Notes: generated by a model from the letters alone, not told the origin. Shown: positions 30,741-42,986, counted from the stretch's first letter. The stretch is DNA of 64,000 nucleotides from Citrobacter freundii (GCF_011077955.1 NZ_JAALBX010000017.1:21533-85532); one strand, 5' to 3'. Numbers and translations are program-made.

Positions 30741-32102
30741 TTATCCGAGATTGTGACCGGGCGGGAAGCGCCCTGATAGTGGGCGGACTCTGCCACGAAT
30801 CAAACCGGCACTCTCCAACATCCAGTACAATAATTTGGCGATAAATAAACACGCGCCGAAAATCACCATGAAAAACACCACGCGCGAGACAAAGGCATCA
30901 AGGCCTTCCCGGGCCAGCACGATCATATTAAAGATGGCGCCGAAACAGAAACTCTGCAAAATCGCCGCTTTATAACGATTGGTTCCGTTGATGCCATGCT
31001 GATAAATCCAGTCAAACCACTTAATTATCAGCCCAACGACAACCGCACCCAGCGGAATAAACCACACGCCCCCCATTACCACCAGCGAGCCGATAAGCGT
31101 TGGGGAGATGGCAAGCCCGGAATGGTTGTTCAGTACTTCCCAGGTAAAATAGTTCGCCGAGTTCAGTACAATGCCCGGACGATCCGGCCAAAGCCAGGTA
31201 GGAATAAATACGTAAAAGTCGCGGGCAATCGGTGCCAGCCCCTGGAAATCGATGTTGTCGTAGTTTTGCAACAACAGCGCCAGATTTTCCCATGGCGAGA
31301 AGGTGTCGCGAGTCAAATACAGGAATGTGTAAAACGCTTCATCGCCCCGCACATCCAGACCGTAACGTTTCAGGGCCAGCCAGAACATCCCGACAATCCC
31401 CATTGCGCCTGCTGCAACCAGCATCCACAGCGAAATCCAGCCGCGAATAATGCCAATAAACAAAAAGATGGCGAAAGCGATAATGATATTGGCCCGCGTA
31501 CCGCCGACAATCACATAGGTCAGTAATCCAAACCCTACGGTGGCTATCAGGAAAAACAGCCAGGCCTGGACGCTCTGGCGCAGAAAATAGATGACCAGCA
31601 TGGCGGGTATAAAGAAGTAGAAGAAGCGCTTAAGCGCTACGCCCGAGACTTCGCTTGAGAAAATCTGGCTATAGGAGTGCAGGCGAAACAGCAGAAAGCC
31701 GTTGTGCATAAAGAAAATGCCTACGCTTACCAGCGCCAGGGCCATCAGCAGCATCCACGTTAAGCGCGCTTCGACGCGATTGACCGAAAACATCTCGCGC
31801 CCGGCGCCACTCGTACGCGATCGCAGACGGGTTTTGTAGGTCACATAATAAATGCCATAAAAGCAGGCGGCGGCCAGTTGTGCCTGAAGCAACACGTCTG
31901 CCGGCACAACGGCGACATCAAAGCGGAACACCAGTAGCGCCGTAAACGGGAAGCCAAAAAAGAAAGTCAGCAGAAACAGCAGCGAGAAGAAAATATTAAA
32001 ATTAAACCGCACCCGGCGAAATTCAAACCAGGTGGTGGTGGTAATAAACAGCGTAGCCAGCAACCAGACGATAAACAGGCCGCTAAACTGCAACAAACTC
32101 AT
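30741..32102 (-). CDS. wzyE: ECA polymerase WzyE
   Basis: An inner-membrane polymerase that joins ECA trisaccharide repeats on the periplasmic side. 453 residues with about ten or more hydrophobic segments and a large periplasmic loop containing [22 protein letters not shown] at 32102 overlaps the wecF stop by four bases (ATGA). Assigned by family resemblance and its place in the operon. Confidence 0.94.
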   Translation of the reverse strand: MSLLQFSGLFIVWLLATLFITTTTWFEFRRVRFNFNIFFSLLFLLTFFFGFPFTALLVFRFDVAVVPADVLLQAQLAAACFYGIYYVTYKTRLRSRTSGAGREMFSVNRVEARLTWMLLMALALVSVGIFFMHNGFLLFRLHSYSQIFSSEVSGVALKRFFYFFIPAMLVIYFLRQSVQAWLFFLIATVGFGLLTYVIVGGTRANIIIAFAIFLFIGIIRGWISLWMLVAAGAMGIVGMFWLALKRYGLDVRGDEAFYTFLYLTRDTFSPWENLALLLQNYDNIDFQGLAPIARDFYVFIPTWLWPDRPGIVLNSANYFTWEVLNNHSGLAISPTLIGSLVVMGGVWFIPLGAVVVGLIIKWFDWIYQHGINGTNRYKAAILQSFCFGAIFNMIVLAREGLDAFVSRVVFFMVIFGACLFIAKLLYWMLESAGLIRGRVRPLSGRFPPGHNLG

Positions 32103-33175
32103 GGTCTTTCTCCTGCCGCCACGCGTAACGCCTGGTGCCATCCGGTGATATAGCCGGGACGGAAAAAGGCGATTGTCGATTTATCCACCAACGTCAGTTG
32201 ACGCTGTGCTTCGCGAACAACCGTTTCGTTAAGTATATCGTCGGTAAACAGGACCGGCAGGTGCTGTTCGGTCATATCCTGCCAGAACGGATTTTCACGG
32301 CTGAGCACACAAGGAATACCGGACTGAATTAACAAACAAAGCGTACCGATCCCCTGCTGGCGGGCAAAAATAAAATACCCCAGATCGCAGCGTCGGAGCA
32401 GCGCAAGGTAGTCATCAAACGCCATTTGCTCACGCAAGACCTGCAAATTATCGGCGCTGAACAACGCACGCCCCGCCTGTTCTACTTCCTCAATATAACC
32501 CTGATTGTTAGCGGGATAGCCCATCGGCACAATCACATGCACATTATCGCCAAACTGGGCGTGAACCGCCCGCAAGGCCGCAATATGCTCATTGCTACGA
32601 TCGCCTGAATTACCGACCAGAATCGTGAGCTTGCCGCTCGTGGGCGTCTTTTCAAGCGCGTTTAATGCGGTATCCATACGGGTAGGAAAATAGAGCAACG
32701 ACCCCGGTACGCCAGGGTTGCGCTGATGGAAATAATTCAGATCGCCGCGCGTCGCAAAGACGTGCCCAACGCGCTTTTGCGCCAGGCGACGCAAGAAATA
32801 AAACAGCCGAAACTTAATACTGCGCGACGCTTCATACAGATCTGCGCCCCAGATGTGCCAGCTCACTTGAGAAGATTTTAACCCACCGGTCAACATCGCT
32901 ATCCACAGCGGCGCGTTAAACTGCCCGTGGAAGAAGAAATGTCGGTCGCGGTCTTCACGCGCAAGCGCAATAACCGCGTCGGCTAGCGCTTTCTTATTGG
33001 GATAACAGGTCACTTCCAGCGCCGGAAATGCGCTTTGCAGTGACGCATCCTGCGAGACCACCATAAAGCGTCGGGCATTCTCCCCAAGCGCTGATAGCTC
33101 ATCATTGAAATAACGCAGGACAGTTTGATTATGGTGGGGAATATCAGACCCCAGAATATGAATTAACGCGTTCAT
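32099..33175 (-). CDS. wecF: Fuc4NAc transferase WecF (RffT)
   Basis: Adds 4-acetamido-4,6-dideoxy-D-galactose to lipid II, completing the ECA trisaccharide lipid III. 358 residues from ATG at 33175, which overlaps the wzxE stop by four bases. The frame is open well upstream, but that part lies inside wzxE. Glycosyltransferase family 56 features: [11 protein letters not shown] at the start, [22 protein letters not shown] and [16 protein letters not shown]. Confidence 0.95.
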   Translation of the reverse strand: MNALIHILGSDIPHHNQTVLRYFNDELSALGENARRFMVVSQDASLQSAFPALEVTCYPNKKALADAVIALAREDRDRHFFFHGQFNAPLWIAMLTGGLKSSQVSWHIWGADLYEASRSIKFRLFYFLRRLAQKRVGHVFATRGDLNYFHQRNPGVPGSLLYFPTRMDTALNALEKTPTSGKLTILVGNSGDRSNEHIAALRAVHAQFGDNVHVIVPMGYPANNQGYIEEVEQAGRALFSADNLQVLREQMAFDDYLALLRRCDLGYFIFARQQGIGTLCLLIQSGIPCVLSRENPFWQDMTEQHLPVLFTDDILNETVVREAQRQLTLVDKSTIAFFRPGYITGWHQALRVAAGERP

Positions 33176-34422
33176 GCTTTCCTGCGCCAAAGTAAAAATA
33201 CACCGCAACATAAGGTGAAATAGACAATATAGGTCGCCATGTAGGCCTGAGCGGCGCCCAGCGCGCCATGCGCCGGAATGAGCCAGCGCGAGAATCCGGT
33301 AAGCAGCGCGAACTGACTGATTTCCGCCAGCACATAGAGGCGCAGCGACGCTTTCGCGATCACCAGATAGCCAAATACGTAAGCGCCTACTTTCAACACA
33401 TCGCCTACCAACTGCCACGCGAACAGGCCGCGCATGGCGATAAATTTATGTGAAAACAACAGCCAGACGGCAACGTCACGTAACAGCCAGACCGTCACAC
33501 TCGCTGCCGCAACGGCGGGAAGCACAAATTTCAGCGAACGTACCACTTCGCGGGTTATGGCGTCTTTCTCGGTTAATCGCGACAGGGTTGGCAACAACCA
33601 CACGCTGAATGTTGCGGTAATAAATTGCAGGTAGGCGTCAGAAATCGTGCTTACCGCTTGCCAGATGCCCACTTCATCCCAGCTATAATGCGCGGCCATC
33701 AGGTTTCGCATCATCACATAGGCGACGGGAAGCGTGACCGACGTCATCAGCGCCATCAGGGTAAATTTTGAAAGTTGCCTCGCGAAGTCGCTATCCCAGC
33801 GTGGCTTAAGGTAGCTAAGCGGCACATGCTCGCGCTTTTTCAGCATCCACATTGCCGGGAATACCACCAGCGCAGGCACTAATGCCAGCCCCAGTAACGC
33901 GCCTTCATAGCCGCCAAGGCGATAACACAGATACCAGGCGGCGACACCAATAATGCTGCCGATAATCAGTGAAAGCGCGTTGCCACGGGCGTCGCGAAAG
34001 CCTTTTAAAATCGCAAGCGTCAGGTTGGCCCAGGCAATGCCCATCTGAATAAAGGCCACCAGCCGCACCACGTTCTGGTAACGATCGTGACCGAAAAGAC
34101 CAATGCTGACAGGCTGCGCTGCCAGTAAAAAAATAACGGCTAAAAGCGTGGAAAACCCCAACACCATCGCGGATGACGTGCCGGTTACCTGTTTTAATTT
34201 GTCTTCATTGTCATGATGTTGGGCAACGAGCTTGGTCACGCCATTAAAAATGCCCGCGCCTGCCAGTACGCCTAATACGGTAATGAGCTGACGAAAGTTC
34301 CCGGCCTGGCCGACCCCTTCAGGGCCGAATGCCACCGCCAGTAATTTTATGACCAGCAGACCGGCAACAATCTTGATAAGTGTGGACGCTGCCGTCCACA
34401 CTGAGGCTTTTGCAAGAGACAT
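33172..34422 (-). CDS. wzxE: ECA lipid III flippase WzxE
   Basis: Moves undecaprenyl-PP-linked ECA trisaccharide across the inner membrane. 416 residues, as in E. coli, with about 12 hydrophobic segments of the MATE/PST (Wzx) type. The N-terminal [20 protein letters not shown] and the charged pore Arg/Lys positions fit the family. It starts one base after the wecE stop. Confidence 0.95.
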   Translation of the reverse strand: MSLAKASVWTAASTLIKIVAGLLVIKLLAVAFGPEGVGQAGNFRQLITVLGVLAGAGIFNGVTKLVAQHHDNEDKLKQVTGTSSAMVLGFSTLLAVIFLLAAQPVSIGLFGHDRYQNVVRLVAFIQMGIAWANLTLAILKGFRDARGNALSLIIGSIIGVAAWYLCYRLGGYEGALLGLALVPALVVFPAMWMLKKREHVPLSYLKPRWDSDFARQLSKFTLMALMTSVTLPVAYVMMRNLMAAHYSWDEVGIWQAVSTISDAYLQFITATFSVWLLPTLSRLTEKDAITREVVRSLKFVLPAVAAASVTVWLLRDVAVWLLFSHKFIAMRGLFAWQLVGDVLKVGAYVFGYLVIAKASLRLYVLAEISQFALLTGFSRWLIPAHGALGAAQAYMATYIVYFTLCCGVFLLWRRKA

Positions 34423-34423
34423 A

Positions 34424-35554
34424 TCAGGAGAAATAGCTTAACAGCGAATTGATAACGGTACGCTGATTGAAAGGGGCGAGATTATAGAACAGGGGAAGAC
34501 GCAGCAGACGTTCGCTTTCACGGGTTGTGAAGCGGTCTTCGCCAAAGAATTCGCCGAATTTCTCACCTGCCGGGCAGCTATGCAGCGGGATATAGTGGAA
34601 CACAGCCAAAATCTCAGCCTCTTTCAACCAGGCGATAAGATTGCTTCGATCGTCGATATCGCGCAGTTTGATATAAAACATATGCGCGTTATGCCCGCAG
34701 TTGTCTGGCACGGTCGGCAGTTCGATACGGCCCGCGCGAGCCAGCGGCTCAAGCGCATCATAATACGTTTTCCACAGTGCCAGACGATGTTGATTAATGC
34801 GATCCGCCGCTTCCAGTTGTGCCCACAGATAAGCCGCCTGCAAGTCCGACATCAAATAACTGGAACCGATATCCCGCCAGGTGTATTTATCTACCTGACC
34901 ACGGAAGAATTGACTCCGGTTGGTGCCTTTTTCACGAATGATTTCAGCGCGCTCAATCAGTTTCGGATCGTTAATAAGCGTCGCGCCGCCCTCACCGCCT
35001 GCCGTGTAATTCTTGGTTTCATGAAAGCTAAAGCAACCGATATGGCCAATCGAACCCAGCGCGCGCCCTTTATAGGTAGACATCACGCCCTGCGCCGCAT
35101 CTTCCACCACAAACAGATTATGCTTTTTGGCAATGGCCATAATGGCGTCCATTTCGCACGCCACGCCCGCGTAATGCACCGGAACAATCGCACGCGTTTT
35201 CTCGGTTATTGCCGCCTCGATAAGCGTTTCATCAATGTTCATGGTGTCAGGACGCAGGTCGACAAACACAATTTTTGCGCCGCGCAGGACAAACGCATTG
35301 GCCGTGGAGACAAAGGTGTAGCTCGGCATGATGACTTCATCGCCTGGCTTAATATTGAGCAGCAGCGCCGCCATCTCAAGGGAAGCGGTGCAGGACGGCG
35401 TCAACAGAACTTTAGCGCTGCCGAAGCGATGCTCAAACCATTGCTGGCAGCGGCGGGTAAAGCCGCCATCACCACAAAGTTTGCCGCTGCCCATGGCAGA
35501 TTGCATATAGTCAATTTCCGTTCCAACTACCGGCGGAGCATTAAAAGGGATCAT
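34424..35554 (-). CDS. wecE: dTDP-4-amino-4,6-dideoxygalactose transaminase WecE (RffA)
   Basis: A PLP aminotransferase making dTDP-Fuc4N from dTDP-4-keto-6-deoxyglucose. With ATG at 35554 it has 376 residues, the E. coli length. DegT/DnrJ/EryC1 family motifs: PSCTASLEMAALLL, VVEDAAQG and the PLP-binding Lys in FSFHETKNYTAGGEGG. It begins 4 bases after wecD; upstream in-frame codons lie in wecD. Confidence 0.97.
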   Translation of the reverse strand: MIPFNAPPVVGTEIDYMQSAMGSGKLCGDGGFTRRCQQWFEHRFGSAKVLLTPSCTASLEMAALLLNIKPGDEVIMPSYTFVSTANAFVLRGAKIVFVDLRPDTMNIDETLIEAAITEKTRAIVPVHYAGVACEMDAIMAIAKKHNLFVVEDAAQGVMSTYKGRALGSIGHIGCFSFHETKNYTAGGEGGATLINDPKLIERAEIIREKGTNRSQFFRGQVDKYTWRDIGSSYLMSDLQAAYLWAQLEAADRINQHRLALWKTYYDALEPLARAGRIELPTVPDNCGHNAHMFYIKLRDIDDRSNLIAWLKEAEILAVFHYIPLHSCPAGEKFGEFFGEDRFTTRESERLLRLPLFYNLAPFNQRTVINSLLSYFS

Positions 35555-35558
35555 CTGT

Positions 35559-36236
35559 TCACCTGTATAACCAATAAGCGGCGCTTTCCAGAGTGGCACC
35601 GCTTTGAATGTAGCGACGAATGGCGGCGCGGTTACCCATCTGGGTAGCCACGCGCAGCACCGTTGATTGGCGGACTTCACACCAGCGGCGCGCAGCATCC
35701 ATCAGAATGCCTCCCACGCCGTAGCCGCCCAGTAACCCGATACGCGTTTCACTGGCGTTCAACTGGCGTAATGTCACAAAACCTTGCAGCGTGCCATCGG
35801 CTTCCCGCAGCACCAGGCAGGTGTGGTCAAAGCTGCCGTTTACCGCATTTTCTACCCACTGCGCGTAAAAACGACCGCTGGCGTCAGGGGAATACCAGGG
35901 CGTGCGAAAGCGGCTGGAGGCAAACAGGGAATTCGCCATAGCGCGAAGCGCCGGAATCTCCTCCGCTAACGCCGGCTTAAGCCCGACATCGACATTATCG
36001 ACGCCGACCTCCAGTACAAAATCCACTTCGCCTTCGACGAGCTGGAACTGTAACTGTTGCAGGCTGTCCAGCCAGTCTGTGCGTTGCGCCGGGACTTTCG
36101 CCTGTAAACGCGTCCAGCCGGTTAACTGCGACGCATCCAGCAATGGCGCATTATCCGCCAACCGCAGGATGGCGGTATCAACGCCAAAAAAACGGCTCTC
36201 CCAATCAAGGGGATCAATACTGGCGCGGACGGGCAC
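35559..36236 (-). CDS. wecD: dTDP-fucosamine acetyltransferase WecD (RffC)
   Basis: A GNAT-fold enzyme that acetylates dTDP-Fuc4N. The GTG at 36236 is chosen because GGAG lies 7 bases ahead and the product ([20 protein letters not shown]) aligns with the E. coli start, giving 225 residues. An ATG nine codons upstream is less likely. The acetyl-CoA motif is [18 protein letters not shown], and [17 protein letters not shown] is the conserved C-terminus. The start lies 23 bases inside the 3' end of rffH. Confidence 0.94.
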   Translation of the reverse strand: MPVRASIDPLDWESRFFGVDTAILRLADNAPLLDASQLTGWTRLQAKVPAQRTDWLDSLQQLQFQLVEGEVDFVLEVGVDNVDVGLKPALAEEIPALRAMANSLFASSRFRTPWYSPDASGRFYAQWVENAVNGSFDHTCLVLREADGTLQGFVTLRQLNASETRIGLLGGYGVGGILMDAARRWCEVRQSTVLRVATQMGNRAAIRRYIQSGATLESAAYWLYR

Positions 36237-37095
36237 GAAGCAGCTCCAGTAAATATCGACCATAGCCTGTTTTTGACAGGCGCTCGGCGGCGCGTTTTAA
36301 ACTTTCATCATCCAGCCAACCGTTACGCCATGCGATTTCTTCAAGACACGCGATTTTAAACCCTTGCCGCTTTTCAACGGTTTGCACAAAGGTGCTTGCC
36401 TCAATAAGGCTGTCATGCGTACCGGTATCAAGCCAGGCAAACCCGCGACCTAAAAGCTCAACCGATAATGAACCTTGCTCAAGATACATTTGATTGATAG
36501 AGGTAATTTCCAGTTCACCGCGCTCGGAAGGTTGGACCTTTTTTGCGTACTCAACGACTTTTTCATCATAGAAATAGAGGCCGGTCACCGCCCAGTTTGA
36601 TTTCGGCTGTTGCGGTTTTTCTTCGATAGACAGCGCCCGGAAATTGTCATCAAATTCCACAACGCCGAAACGCTCGGGATCCATGACCTGATAACCGAAA
36701 ACAGTAGCCCCTGTGCCACGCGCTGCTACCTGACGTAGTTTTGGACTAAATCCCTGCCCAAAAAAGATATTGTCACCCAGAACCAGACAAGAAGACTGGC
36801 CGTCCAGGAAGGTTTCACCAATGATAAAAGCCTGAGCAAGCCCGTCGGGACTTGGCTGCTCTGCATACTGTAGATCGATGCCAAAATCTGACCCATCGCC
36901 CAGTAACCGCTGATAATTGATTAAATCGTCGGGGGTGGTAATGAGCAAAATTTCCCGGATCCCCGCCAGCATAAGGACAGAGAGAGGGTAATAAATCATT
37001 GGCTTATCATAAATCGGCAGTAGCTGTTTAGAGACGCCACGCGTGATGGGATGCAGGCGCGTACCTGAACCACCAGCCAGAATGATCCCCTTCAT
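36214..37095 (-). CDS. rffH: Glucose-1-phosphate thymidylyltransferase RffH
   Basis: Makes dTDP-glucose from dTTP and glucose-1-phosphate. 293 residues, as in E. coli. The nucleotide-binding motif is [20 protein letters not shown], then [13 protein letters not shown], with [10 protein letters not shown] carrying the metal-binding Asp. It supplies dTDP-sugar for the Fuc4NAc branch and is a paralogue of RfbA/RmlA, but its location inside the ECA operon identifies it as RffH. Confidence 0.97.
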   Translation of the reverse strand: MKGIILAGGSGTRLHPITRGVSKQLLPIYDKPMIYYPLSVLMLAGIREILLITTPDDLINYQRLLGDGSDFGIDLQYAEQPSPDGLAQAFIIGETFLDGQSSCLVLGDNIFFGQGFSPKLRQVAARGTGATVFGYQVMDPERFGVVEFDDNFRALSIEEKPQQPKSNWAVTGLYFYDEKVVEYAKKVQPSERGELEITSINQMYLEQGSLSVELLGRGFAWLDTGTHDSLIEASTFVQTVEKRQGFKIACLEEIAWRNGWLDDESLKRAAERLSKTGYGRYLLELLRARPRQY

Positions 37096-37113
37096 ATATA
37101 TTTCCCCTGATGA

Positions 37114-38181
37114 TTAACGTTGTAGGCCCAGACGCTCGCCCTGATAGCTTCCGTCCAATACGCGTTGCCACCAGGTTGGGTTGTCCAAATACCAGCGGAC
37201 TGTTTTACGAATACCACTTTCGAACGTTTCTTGCGGGCGCCAGCCCAGCTCACGCTCTATCTTTGAGGCATCAATGGCATAACGCATGTCATGGCCGGGG
37301 CGATCGGCGACCCAGGTAATCAAATCGCGATAATAAGCAACGCCTTCAGGTTTATGGGGGACCATCTCTTCGAGCAGATCGCAAATCGTTGTCACGACAT
37401 CGATATTTTTACGCTCGTTATGGCCTCCGATATTCCAGGTTTCGCCAATAGCGCCTTCAGTGGCGACCAAATAGAGCGCCCGAGCATGATCTTCAACGTA
37501 TAACCAATCGCGAATTTGCTGACCATTGCCGTAAACCGGTAACGGCTTTCCAGCAAGCCCATTCAGGATCATGAGTGGGATGAGCTTCTCCGGGAAATGA
37601 TACGGGCCATAGTTGTTTGAACAATTGGTGACCAACGTGGGGAGTCCGTATGTGCGATGCCAGGCACGCACTAAATGATCGCTACCTGCTTTTGATGCGG
37701 AATAAGGACTGCTGGGTGCATAGGCTGTGCTTTCGGTAAAGAAATCATCCGCATTGTGCAAATCGCCATACACTTCATCAGTAGAGATATGATGGAAACG
37801 AAAATGTGCTTTTTTAGCGCTATCCAGTGCGTTCCACCAGTGACGAGCGGCTTCCAGCAACGTGTATGTACCAACGATATTGGTTTCGATAAACGCAGCA
37901 GGGCCGTCAATTGAACGATCAACATGACTTTCTGCCGCCAGATGCATGACGACGTCAGGCTGATAGTGCGTAAACACACGATCCAATTCAGCCCTGTCGA
38001 CAATATCGACGTGTTCGAAAGCAAAACGCGCACTGCTGGAGACCGGCTCAAGCGACGCAAGGTTACCGGCGTAAGTCAGCTTGTCCACCACCACAACGCT
38101 ATCTGCGGTTTCATTAATAATATGTCTAACGACTGCTGAACCAATAAAGCCAGCACCACCCGTTACCAGAATACGTCTCAT
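37114..38181 (-). CDS. rffG: dTDP-glucose 4,6-dehydratase RffG
   Basis: Converts dTDP-glucose to dTDP-4-keto-6-deoxyglucose. 355 residues with ATG at 38181, which overlaps the wecC stop by four bases. A short-chain dehydrogenase fold: NAD motif [11 protein letters not shown] at the N-terminus, catalytic [11 protein letters not shown] and the Tyr-x3-Lys in [14 protein letters not shown] paralogue of RfbB/RmlB, assigned to ECA synthesis by context. Confidence 0.97.
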   Translation of the reverse strand: MRRILVTGGAGFIGSAVVRHIINETADSVVVVDKLTYAGNLASLEPVSSSARFAFEHVDIVDRAELDRVFTHYQPDVVMHLAAESHVDRSIDGPAAFIETNIVGTYTLLEAARHWWNALDSAKKAHFRFHHISTDEVYGDLHNADDFFTESTAYAPSSPYSASKAGSDHLVRAWHRTYGLPTLVTNCSNNYGPYHFPEKLIPLMILNGLAGKPLPVYGNGQQIRDWLYVEDHARALYLVATEGAIGETWNIGGHNERKNIDVVTTICDLLEEMVPHKPEGVAYYRDLITWVADRPGHDMRYAIDASKIERELGWRPQETFESGIRKTVRWYLDNPTWWQRVLDGSYQGERLGLQR

Positions 38182-39440
38182 CGCCAGACCCCTTTGGTAT
38201 CGACGACCCATGGCTGTTGTACGGCATTAGCGTCAATGGCTTTAAAAGGCGCGTGATCGACCAGCATCACCAGCACATCGGCCTGCGCCAGCGCGTCGGG
38301 AAGCGAGACCAGGGAACAATCCGCCGCGAGGCTGTCGGGTAATTGATGGATATTCGGCTCGACCACCAGCGTTACACCGCTGTGCCACTGCGCGATGTGG
38401 CGGGCGATATCCATGGCCGGGCTTTCGCGTAAATCATCAATGTCTGGTTTGAATGCCAGGCCAAAGCAGGCAATTTTCAGTTCGCTCGCGCGCTTGCCGC
38501 TGGCGTTAAGGCAATCCGCAACGGTAGCTTTAACCCGATCAAAAACCCACTGAGGTTTGTGGTCGTTCACTTCGCGGGCGGTGCGGATTAAACGCGCCTG
38601 TTCAGGATTCTGGGCCACGATAAACCACGGGTCGACCGCAATGCAGTGCCCGCCAACGCCAGGGCCTGGCTGCAATATATTGACGCGTGGATGACGATTT
38701 GCCAGACGAATCAATTCCCATACGTTGATATCCTGCTCAGCGCAAATTAGCGAAAGTTCGTTGGCGAAAGCGATATTCACGTCGCGAAAGCTATTTTCCG
38801 TGAGTTTGCACATCTCTGCGGTACGTGCGTTAGTGACCACACACTCACCTTTAAGGAAGATGTAATAAAGCTCGCAGGCCCGCGCCGAGCACACGTCAGT
38901 CATACCGCCCACGACGCGGTCATTTTTAATCAACTCGACCATAACCTGGCCGGGCAACACACGTTCCGGGCAGTAGGCGATATTAATATCGGCGTCATCA
39001 CCCACCTGTTGCGGAAAGCTAAGATCGGGACGTAATGCGGCCAACCACTGTGCCATTTGCTCAGTGGAACCTACGGGCGATGTGGATTCCAGAATAACCA
39101 GGTTGCCTTTACGCAATACTGGCGCGATGGACTCCGCCGCCGCCTGGACAAATTTCATGTCGGGTTCATGCTCGCCTTTAAACGGCGTGGGTACGGCGAT
39201 AAGGAACGCGTCAGCTTCAACCGGCTGGGTTGTGGCGCGCAGAAAGCCGTTCTCGACAGCAGTCTTCACCACGTTGCCAAGTTCGGGTTCAACAATATGA
39301 ATTTCACCCCGGTTAATGGTATCCACTGCTCGGGAATTAATGTCGACGCCCACGACCTGTTTTTGGTGAGAGGCGAAGGCTGCGGCAGTTGGTAAACCAA
39401 TGTATCCCAGTCCAATTACTGAAATAGTAGAAAAACTCAT
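38178..39440 (-). CDS. wecC: UDP-N-acetyl-D-mannosamine dehydrogenase WecC
   Basis: Oxidises UDP-ManNAc to UDP-ManNAcA with two NAD+. 420 residues, as in E. coli. N-terminal Rossmann motif [16 protein letters not shown], a UDP-binding region with [15 protein letters not shown] containing the catalytic Cys, and [17 protein letters not shown] in the C-terminal domain. Overlaps wecB by four bases; WecB supplies its substrate. Confidence 0.98.
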   Translation of the reverse strand: MSFSTISVIGLGYIGLPTAAAFASHQKQVVGVDINSRAVDTINRGEIHIVEPELGNVVKTAVENGFLRATTQPVEADAFLIAVPTPFKGEHEPDMKFVQAAAESIAPVLRKGNLVILESTSPVGSTEQMAQWLAALRPDLSFPQQVGDDADINIAYCPERVLPGQVMVELIKNDRVVGGMTDVCSARACELYYIFLKGECVVTNARTAEMCKLTENSFRDVNIAFANELSLICAEQDINVWELIRLANRHPRVNILQPGPGVGGHCIAVDPWFIVAQNPEQARLIRTAREVNDHKPQWVFDRVKATVADCLNASGKRASELKIACFGLAFKPDIDDLRESPAMDIARHIAQWHSGVTLVVEPNIHQLPDSLAADCSLVSLPDALAQADVLVMLVDHAPFKAIDANAVQQPWVVDTKGVWR

Positions 39441-40567
39441 AGTGTTACCCGATTGTGTTTAAGTGCGTGCAAAATTCGTGCACAGGCTTTTCCATCGCCA
39501 TATGGATTATGAGCCCGACTCATGGCTTGATATTCCGTATCGTCATGAAGCAAATGCGTAACCGCAGCGACAATATGCTCGCTGTCGGTCCCGACCAGGC
39601 GTACGGTTCCGGCTTTAATCGCTTCCGGGCGCTCGGTGGTTTCACGCATCACCAGCACTGGTTTTCCAAGTGACGGCGCTTCTTCCTGAATACCGCCCGA
39701 ATCGGTCAGGATCAGCCAGGCGCGGTTCATTAACCAAACAAAGGGCAAATAGTCCTGCGGTTCAATCAGCGTAATATTATCCACATGCCCCAGAATACGA
39801 TTCACTGGCTCGCTGACGTTAGGGTTCAAATGTACCGGATAGACAATCTGGACATCCTCATTCGCGCGCGCGATCTCCGCTAACGCCTCGCAGATATGCT
39901 CAAACCCCTGACCAAAACTTTCGCGGCGGTGCCCTGTCACCAGAATCAGCTTCTTATCATCACGCAAGAAAGGATAACGAGACGCCAGTTCATGCTGTAG
40001 AGCGACATCAGCAAGGATGTTGTCTCTTACAGTTATCAACGCGTCTATCACCGTATTGCCGGTGACGAAAATACGTTTATCCGCCACATTTTCACGCAGC
40101 AGATTGGCGCGTGAGTTTTCCGTCGGCGCAAAGTGATACAGCGCCAGATGGCCCGTTAATGTGCGGTTCGCCTCTTCCGGCCACGGCGACGATAAATCGC
40201 CGGTACGCAACCCTGCCTCCACATGCCCGACGGGAATGTGTTGATAAAACGCCGCCAGACTCGTCGCCACGGTTGTAGTGGTATCGCCATGAACTAACAC
40301 GACGTCTGGCTGAAACTCTTCGAGAACCGGTTTTACGCCCTCCAGTATCCGACAGGTTATTTCCGTTAACCCCTGTCCCGGTTTCATAATGTTGAGATCG
40401 TAATCGGGTACGATAGAAAATAAATGCAGTACCTGATCGAGCATCTCCCGGTGCTGTGCAGTCACACAAACCCTGGCATCGAAATACGGGTCTTTTGCCA
40501 GCGCGTGTACCAGAGGCGCCATTTTGATAGCCTCCGGACGCGTGCCAAAAACGGTTAATACTTTCAC
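39437..40567 (-). CDS. wecB: UDP-N-acetylglucosamine 2-epimerase WecB
   Basis: Interconverts UDP-GlcNAc and UDP-ManNAc, feeding WecC. 376 residues, as in E. coli. Motifs: [52 protein letters not shown] and [20 protein letters not shown], which carry the substrate and allosteric UDP-GlcNAc residues. ATGA overlap with wecC downstream; 55 bp after wzzE. Confidence 0.98.
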   Translation of the reverse strand: MKVLTVFGTRPEAIKMAPLVHALAKDPYFDARVCVTAQHREMLDQVLHLFSIVPDYDLNIMKPGQGLTEITCRILEGVKPVLEEFQPDVVLVHGDTTTTVATSLAAFYQHIPVGHVEAGLRTGDLSSPWPEEANRTLTGHLALYHFAPTENSRANLLRENVADKRIFVTGNTVIDALITVRDNILADVALQHELASRYPFLRDDKKLILVTGHRRESFGQGFEHICEALAEIARANEDVQIVYPVHLNPNVSEPVNRILGHVDNITLIEPQDYLPFVWLMNRAWLILTDSGGIQEEAPSLGKPVLVMRETTERPEAIKAGTVRLVGTDSEHIVAAVTHLLHDDTEYQAMSRAHNPYGDGKACARILHALKHNRVTL

Positions 40568-40622
40568 TACGCTTCTCTTCCGTTAAATCCTGCGTGCAGG
40601 AGTCTGCGCGCAATAAAAATGC

Positions 40623-41669
40623 TTATGCCGGGCGGCGGCGAGCTAACGCAACGCCCGCGCCGATAAGTGCGCCAACCGCGCCCCACATGATCATCAGGAA
40701 CGCTCTGCGCGGGCTATCGCGTTTTACGGGTTCCTCGGGCGTTCTCAGATAACGATAGGTCTGGAAACGTGGGTCCAGAGAAGGGCCGACAGTTAGCGTT
40801 GTGAGCATCGCCCGATTTTGATCGTAGCTGATATCAAAAGAAGGACCGATGGCCTGAAGATTTTCCAGGCGGGCCTGTAGTAGTGGGCGTCCCAGCATAA
40901 ACAGTTCAGAATCAGGTAACTCTTCAGCTGGCACCTGCGTTTCGCTGGTGGAAATGTTGTGCTGTTGAGCGATTTTCAGCGCTTCCTGAACACTCTGCAT
41001 TTTGCGGTTATAGATAGACTTCGCGACCGCTTCCTGACGTTTAACCTGCGCCTTCATTTGAATGGTGCGAGCAGCCCAGGCGCCTTTTAACTCATCATTA
41101 AGATGGCTTGCGGCACGTTCGCTGGCAAAAGCCACATATTGACGCAACAGGTTGTTGGCATCCGGCGCGGTTTCGGCAATGAGCTTCACGCTGTCATTAA
41201 TATTGCGGGTGAAATCGCCTGCGGTGAACTGGATATTGCCGATAAGCTCATCAAGCAGCGCGGCATCGACTTTGCTGTTTCCGGCCTTACGCTGCTGGTA
41301 ATAATCCGTCTGCAACCAAAAGTCACGGCGGGTATCCCAGGCTGAGAGCTGCATGATGAATTCTTTATACGCATCATCCATCACCGATGGCTGATCTGCG
41401 CCGTTAGGATTGGTTCTGTCATCCAGATTGCGCAGGAACTGTTGCTGGGAATAGAAGCTGCCCAACATATTCACCGTCGGTCTGTCGGTGATTGCCGTGG
41501 CGCTCCATTCCTGGCGCGCGAAGATGGTATAAACCAGCGCGCCAATGATAAATAGCGCAGCAAATCCAACGATCCAGATTTTACCTGCCCAAAACGTGCG
41601 GAACAGACCGCGCACGTCTAACTCATTTTCAACCATCCCATGTTGTGCGCCTGGCAATTGCTCTTTCAT
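40623..41669 (-). CDS. wzzE: ECA chain-length regulator WzzE
   Basis: A polysaccharide co-polymerase setting ECA chain length. 348 residues, as in E. coli. Membrane helices lie near residues 31-50 and 325-343, with a long periplasmic coiled region between and the PCP1 signature EEPVKRDSPRRAFLMIMWG before the second helix. ATG at 41669 is preceded by GGGGAA; an adjacent GTG could also serve. The N-terminal 15 residues differ from E. coli. Confidence 0.95.
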   Translation of the reverse strand: MKEQLPGAQHGMVENELDVRGLFRTFWAGKIWIVGFAALFIIGALVYTIFARQEWSATAITDRPTVNMLGSFYSQQQFLRNLDDRTNPNGADQPSVMDDAYKEFIMQLSAWDTRRDFWLQTDYYQQRKAGNSKVDAALLDELIGNIQFTAGDFTRNINDSVKLIAETAPDANNLLRQYVAFASERAASHLNDELKGAWAARTIQMKAQVKRQEAVAKSIYNRKMQSVQEALKIAQQHNISTSETQVPAEELPDSELFMLGRPLLQARLENLQAIGPSFDISYDQNRAMLTTLTVGPSLDPRFQTYRYLRTPEEPVKRDSPRRAFLMIMWGAVGALIGAGVALARRRPA

Positions 41670-41682
41670 CACTTCCCCAGCT

Positions 41683-42786
41683 TCATTTGGTTAATGTCGG
41701 GTTGTTATCGTTATGTCTACGCATACGTCGTTTGATGCGTTTAATAAGCCGCGCCACTTTCCACGCGCGCTTAATGCAATACCCGTACAGGAAAAATGCT
41801 AGCAAAAATAATGCCAACATTACCCACTCAGGAATGAAATGTGCGTATTCTGATGCGACGCCAATGCCTGCGAGAAGCGCGGCCGCGAGGGTAATCAGAA
41901 CGAAAGCCTGTCGGGAAGTGAAACCCGCGCGCATAATAAGATGATGGATGTGCTGACGATCCGGGGAGAAAGGGCTCATACCGCGCCGCAGTCGGCGGTA
42001 CATAATGGCAACCATGTCCATTAATGGGATCGCGATAATCCACAGCGCCGTGACCGGGCTAATCGGATGGGTCACGCCCTGAGTGGTTTCCAGCAGGATC
42101 CAGATGACGGTAAAACCAATGAGCGTACTGCCCGCATCGCCCATAAAGACTTTATAGCGGCGGCCCAGAGCACCGAGATTCAGAAGGATATAGGGCAAGA
42201 TAGCGGCTATCATCGCGAAACACCACATGGCGAGGCTAAGCTGGCCGTCAAACCATAAAATCAAGCCCATGGCGGCAAACGAGACGCAGGACAGACCGCC
42301 CAACAGCCCATCAATACCGTCGACCATATTGAACGCGTTTATCGCCGCCCACACCGCAAATAACGTCAAAAAGTAACCGAACGGGCCTAGTACCATTTCC
42401 CAGGAGCCAAAAATATAACCCAGGCTGCTCATGTAGAGCCCGCCGAGCCACATCATGACGATGGCAATAACGGCCTGTATCAGGGCGCGAATTTTAACGC
42501 TGATGTCATAGCGATCGTCCAGCGCGCCGACCAACACCAGGACGCCTGCGCACGACAGATAAAGCCTGGCATGAGGGATATAGTAATCAGCAATCGCGAA
42601 AGTGAAGCAAATGCCCGCAAAAACAGAAATACCGCCCACCAAAGGAATAAGCCCCTGATGGCGTTTGCGGAAATTGGGCTTATCCACGAGTCCAATTTTT
42701 TTAGCCACTTTCCTGGCAAAAAAAAGAAAAATGGTTGTGAATAAAAAAATACCGATTAACTCGGCACCCGAGGTGATTAAATTCAC
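41683..42786 (-). CDS. wecA: UDP-GlcNAc:undecaprenyl-phosphate GlcNAc-1-phosphate transferase WecA
   Basis: First enzyme of ECA (and many O-antigen) pathways, making GlcNAc-PP-undecaprenol; target of tunicamycin. 367 residues from GTG at 42786, the same start type and length as E. coli. A TTG further upstream is rejected. About 11 membrane helices. Motifs: GALDDRYDI (Mg2+), NAFNMVDGIDGLLGG, FMGDAGSTLIGF and the cytoplasmic DRQHIHHLIMRAG. First gene of the ECA operon, downstream of rho and its terminator. Confidence 0.97.
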   Translation of the reverse strand: MNLITSGAELIGIFLFTTIFLFFARKVAKKIGLVDKPNFRKRHQGLIPLVGGISVFAGICFTFAIADYYIPHARLYLSCAGVLVLVGALDDRYDISVKIRALIQAVIAIVMMWLGGLYMSSLGYIFGSWEMVLGPFGYFLTLFAVWAAINAFNMVDGIDGLLGGLSCVSFAAMGLILWFDGQLSLAMWCFAMIAAILPYILLNLGALGRRYKVFMGDAGSTLIGFTVIWILLETTQGVTHPISPVTALWIIAIPLMDMVAIMYRRLRRGMSPFSPDRQHIHHLIMRAGFTSRQAFVLITLAAALLAGIGVASEYAHFIPEWVMLALFLLAFFLYGYCIKRAWKVARLIKRIKRRMRRHNDNNPTLTK

Positions 42787-42986
42787 AGTGTGCGCTCTCT
42801 GCAAAAGATAAGTCCGTTGGAATTATAACCGCGAAGCATAGGCTTCAGAAGTGCAGTTACGCGTCATCCTTGAAAGGGACTATTTATTATTCAGCAAGAT
42901 AAAGATAGCCAACCCACAGACGTCACGCGACCTTGGCAGGTAAAAATTCCTGCAACAAGAGGAAAATTCCGTATCCCAAAAAATAT

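Noticed and set aside
34580..35647. A 355-codon plus-strand frame opposite wecE/wecD
   Set aside because: Long, but antisense to two verified enzymes in a conserved operon; its product is His/Arg-rich with no recognisable domain.
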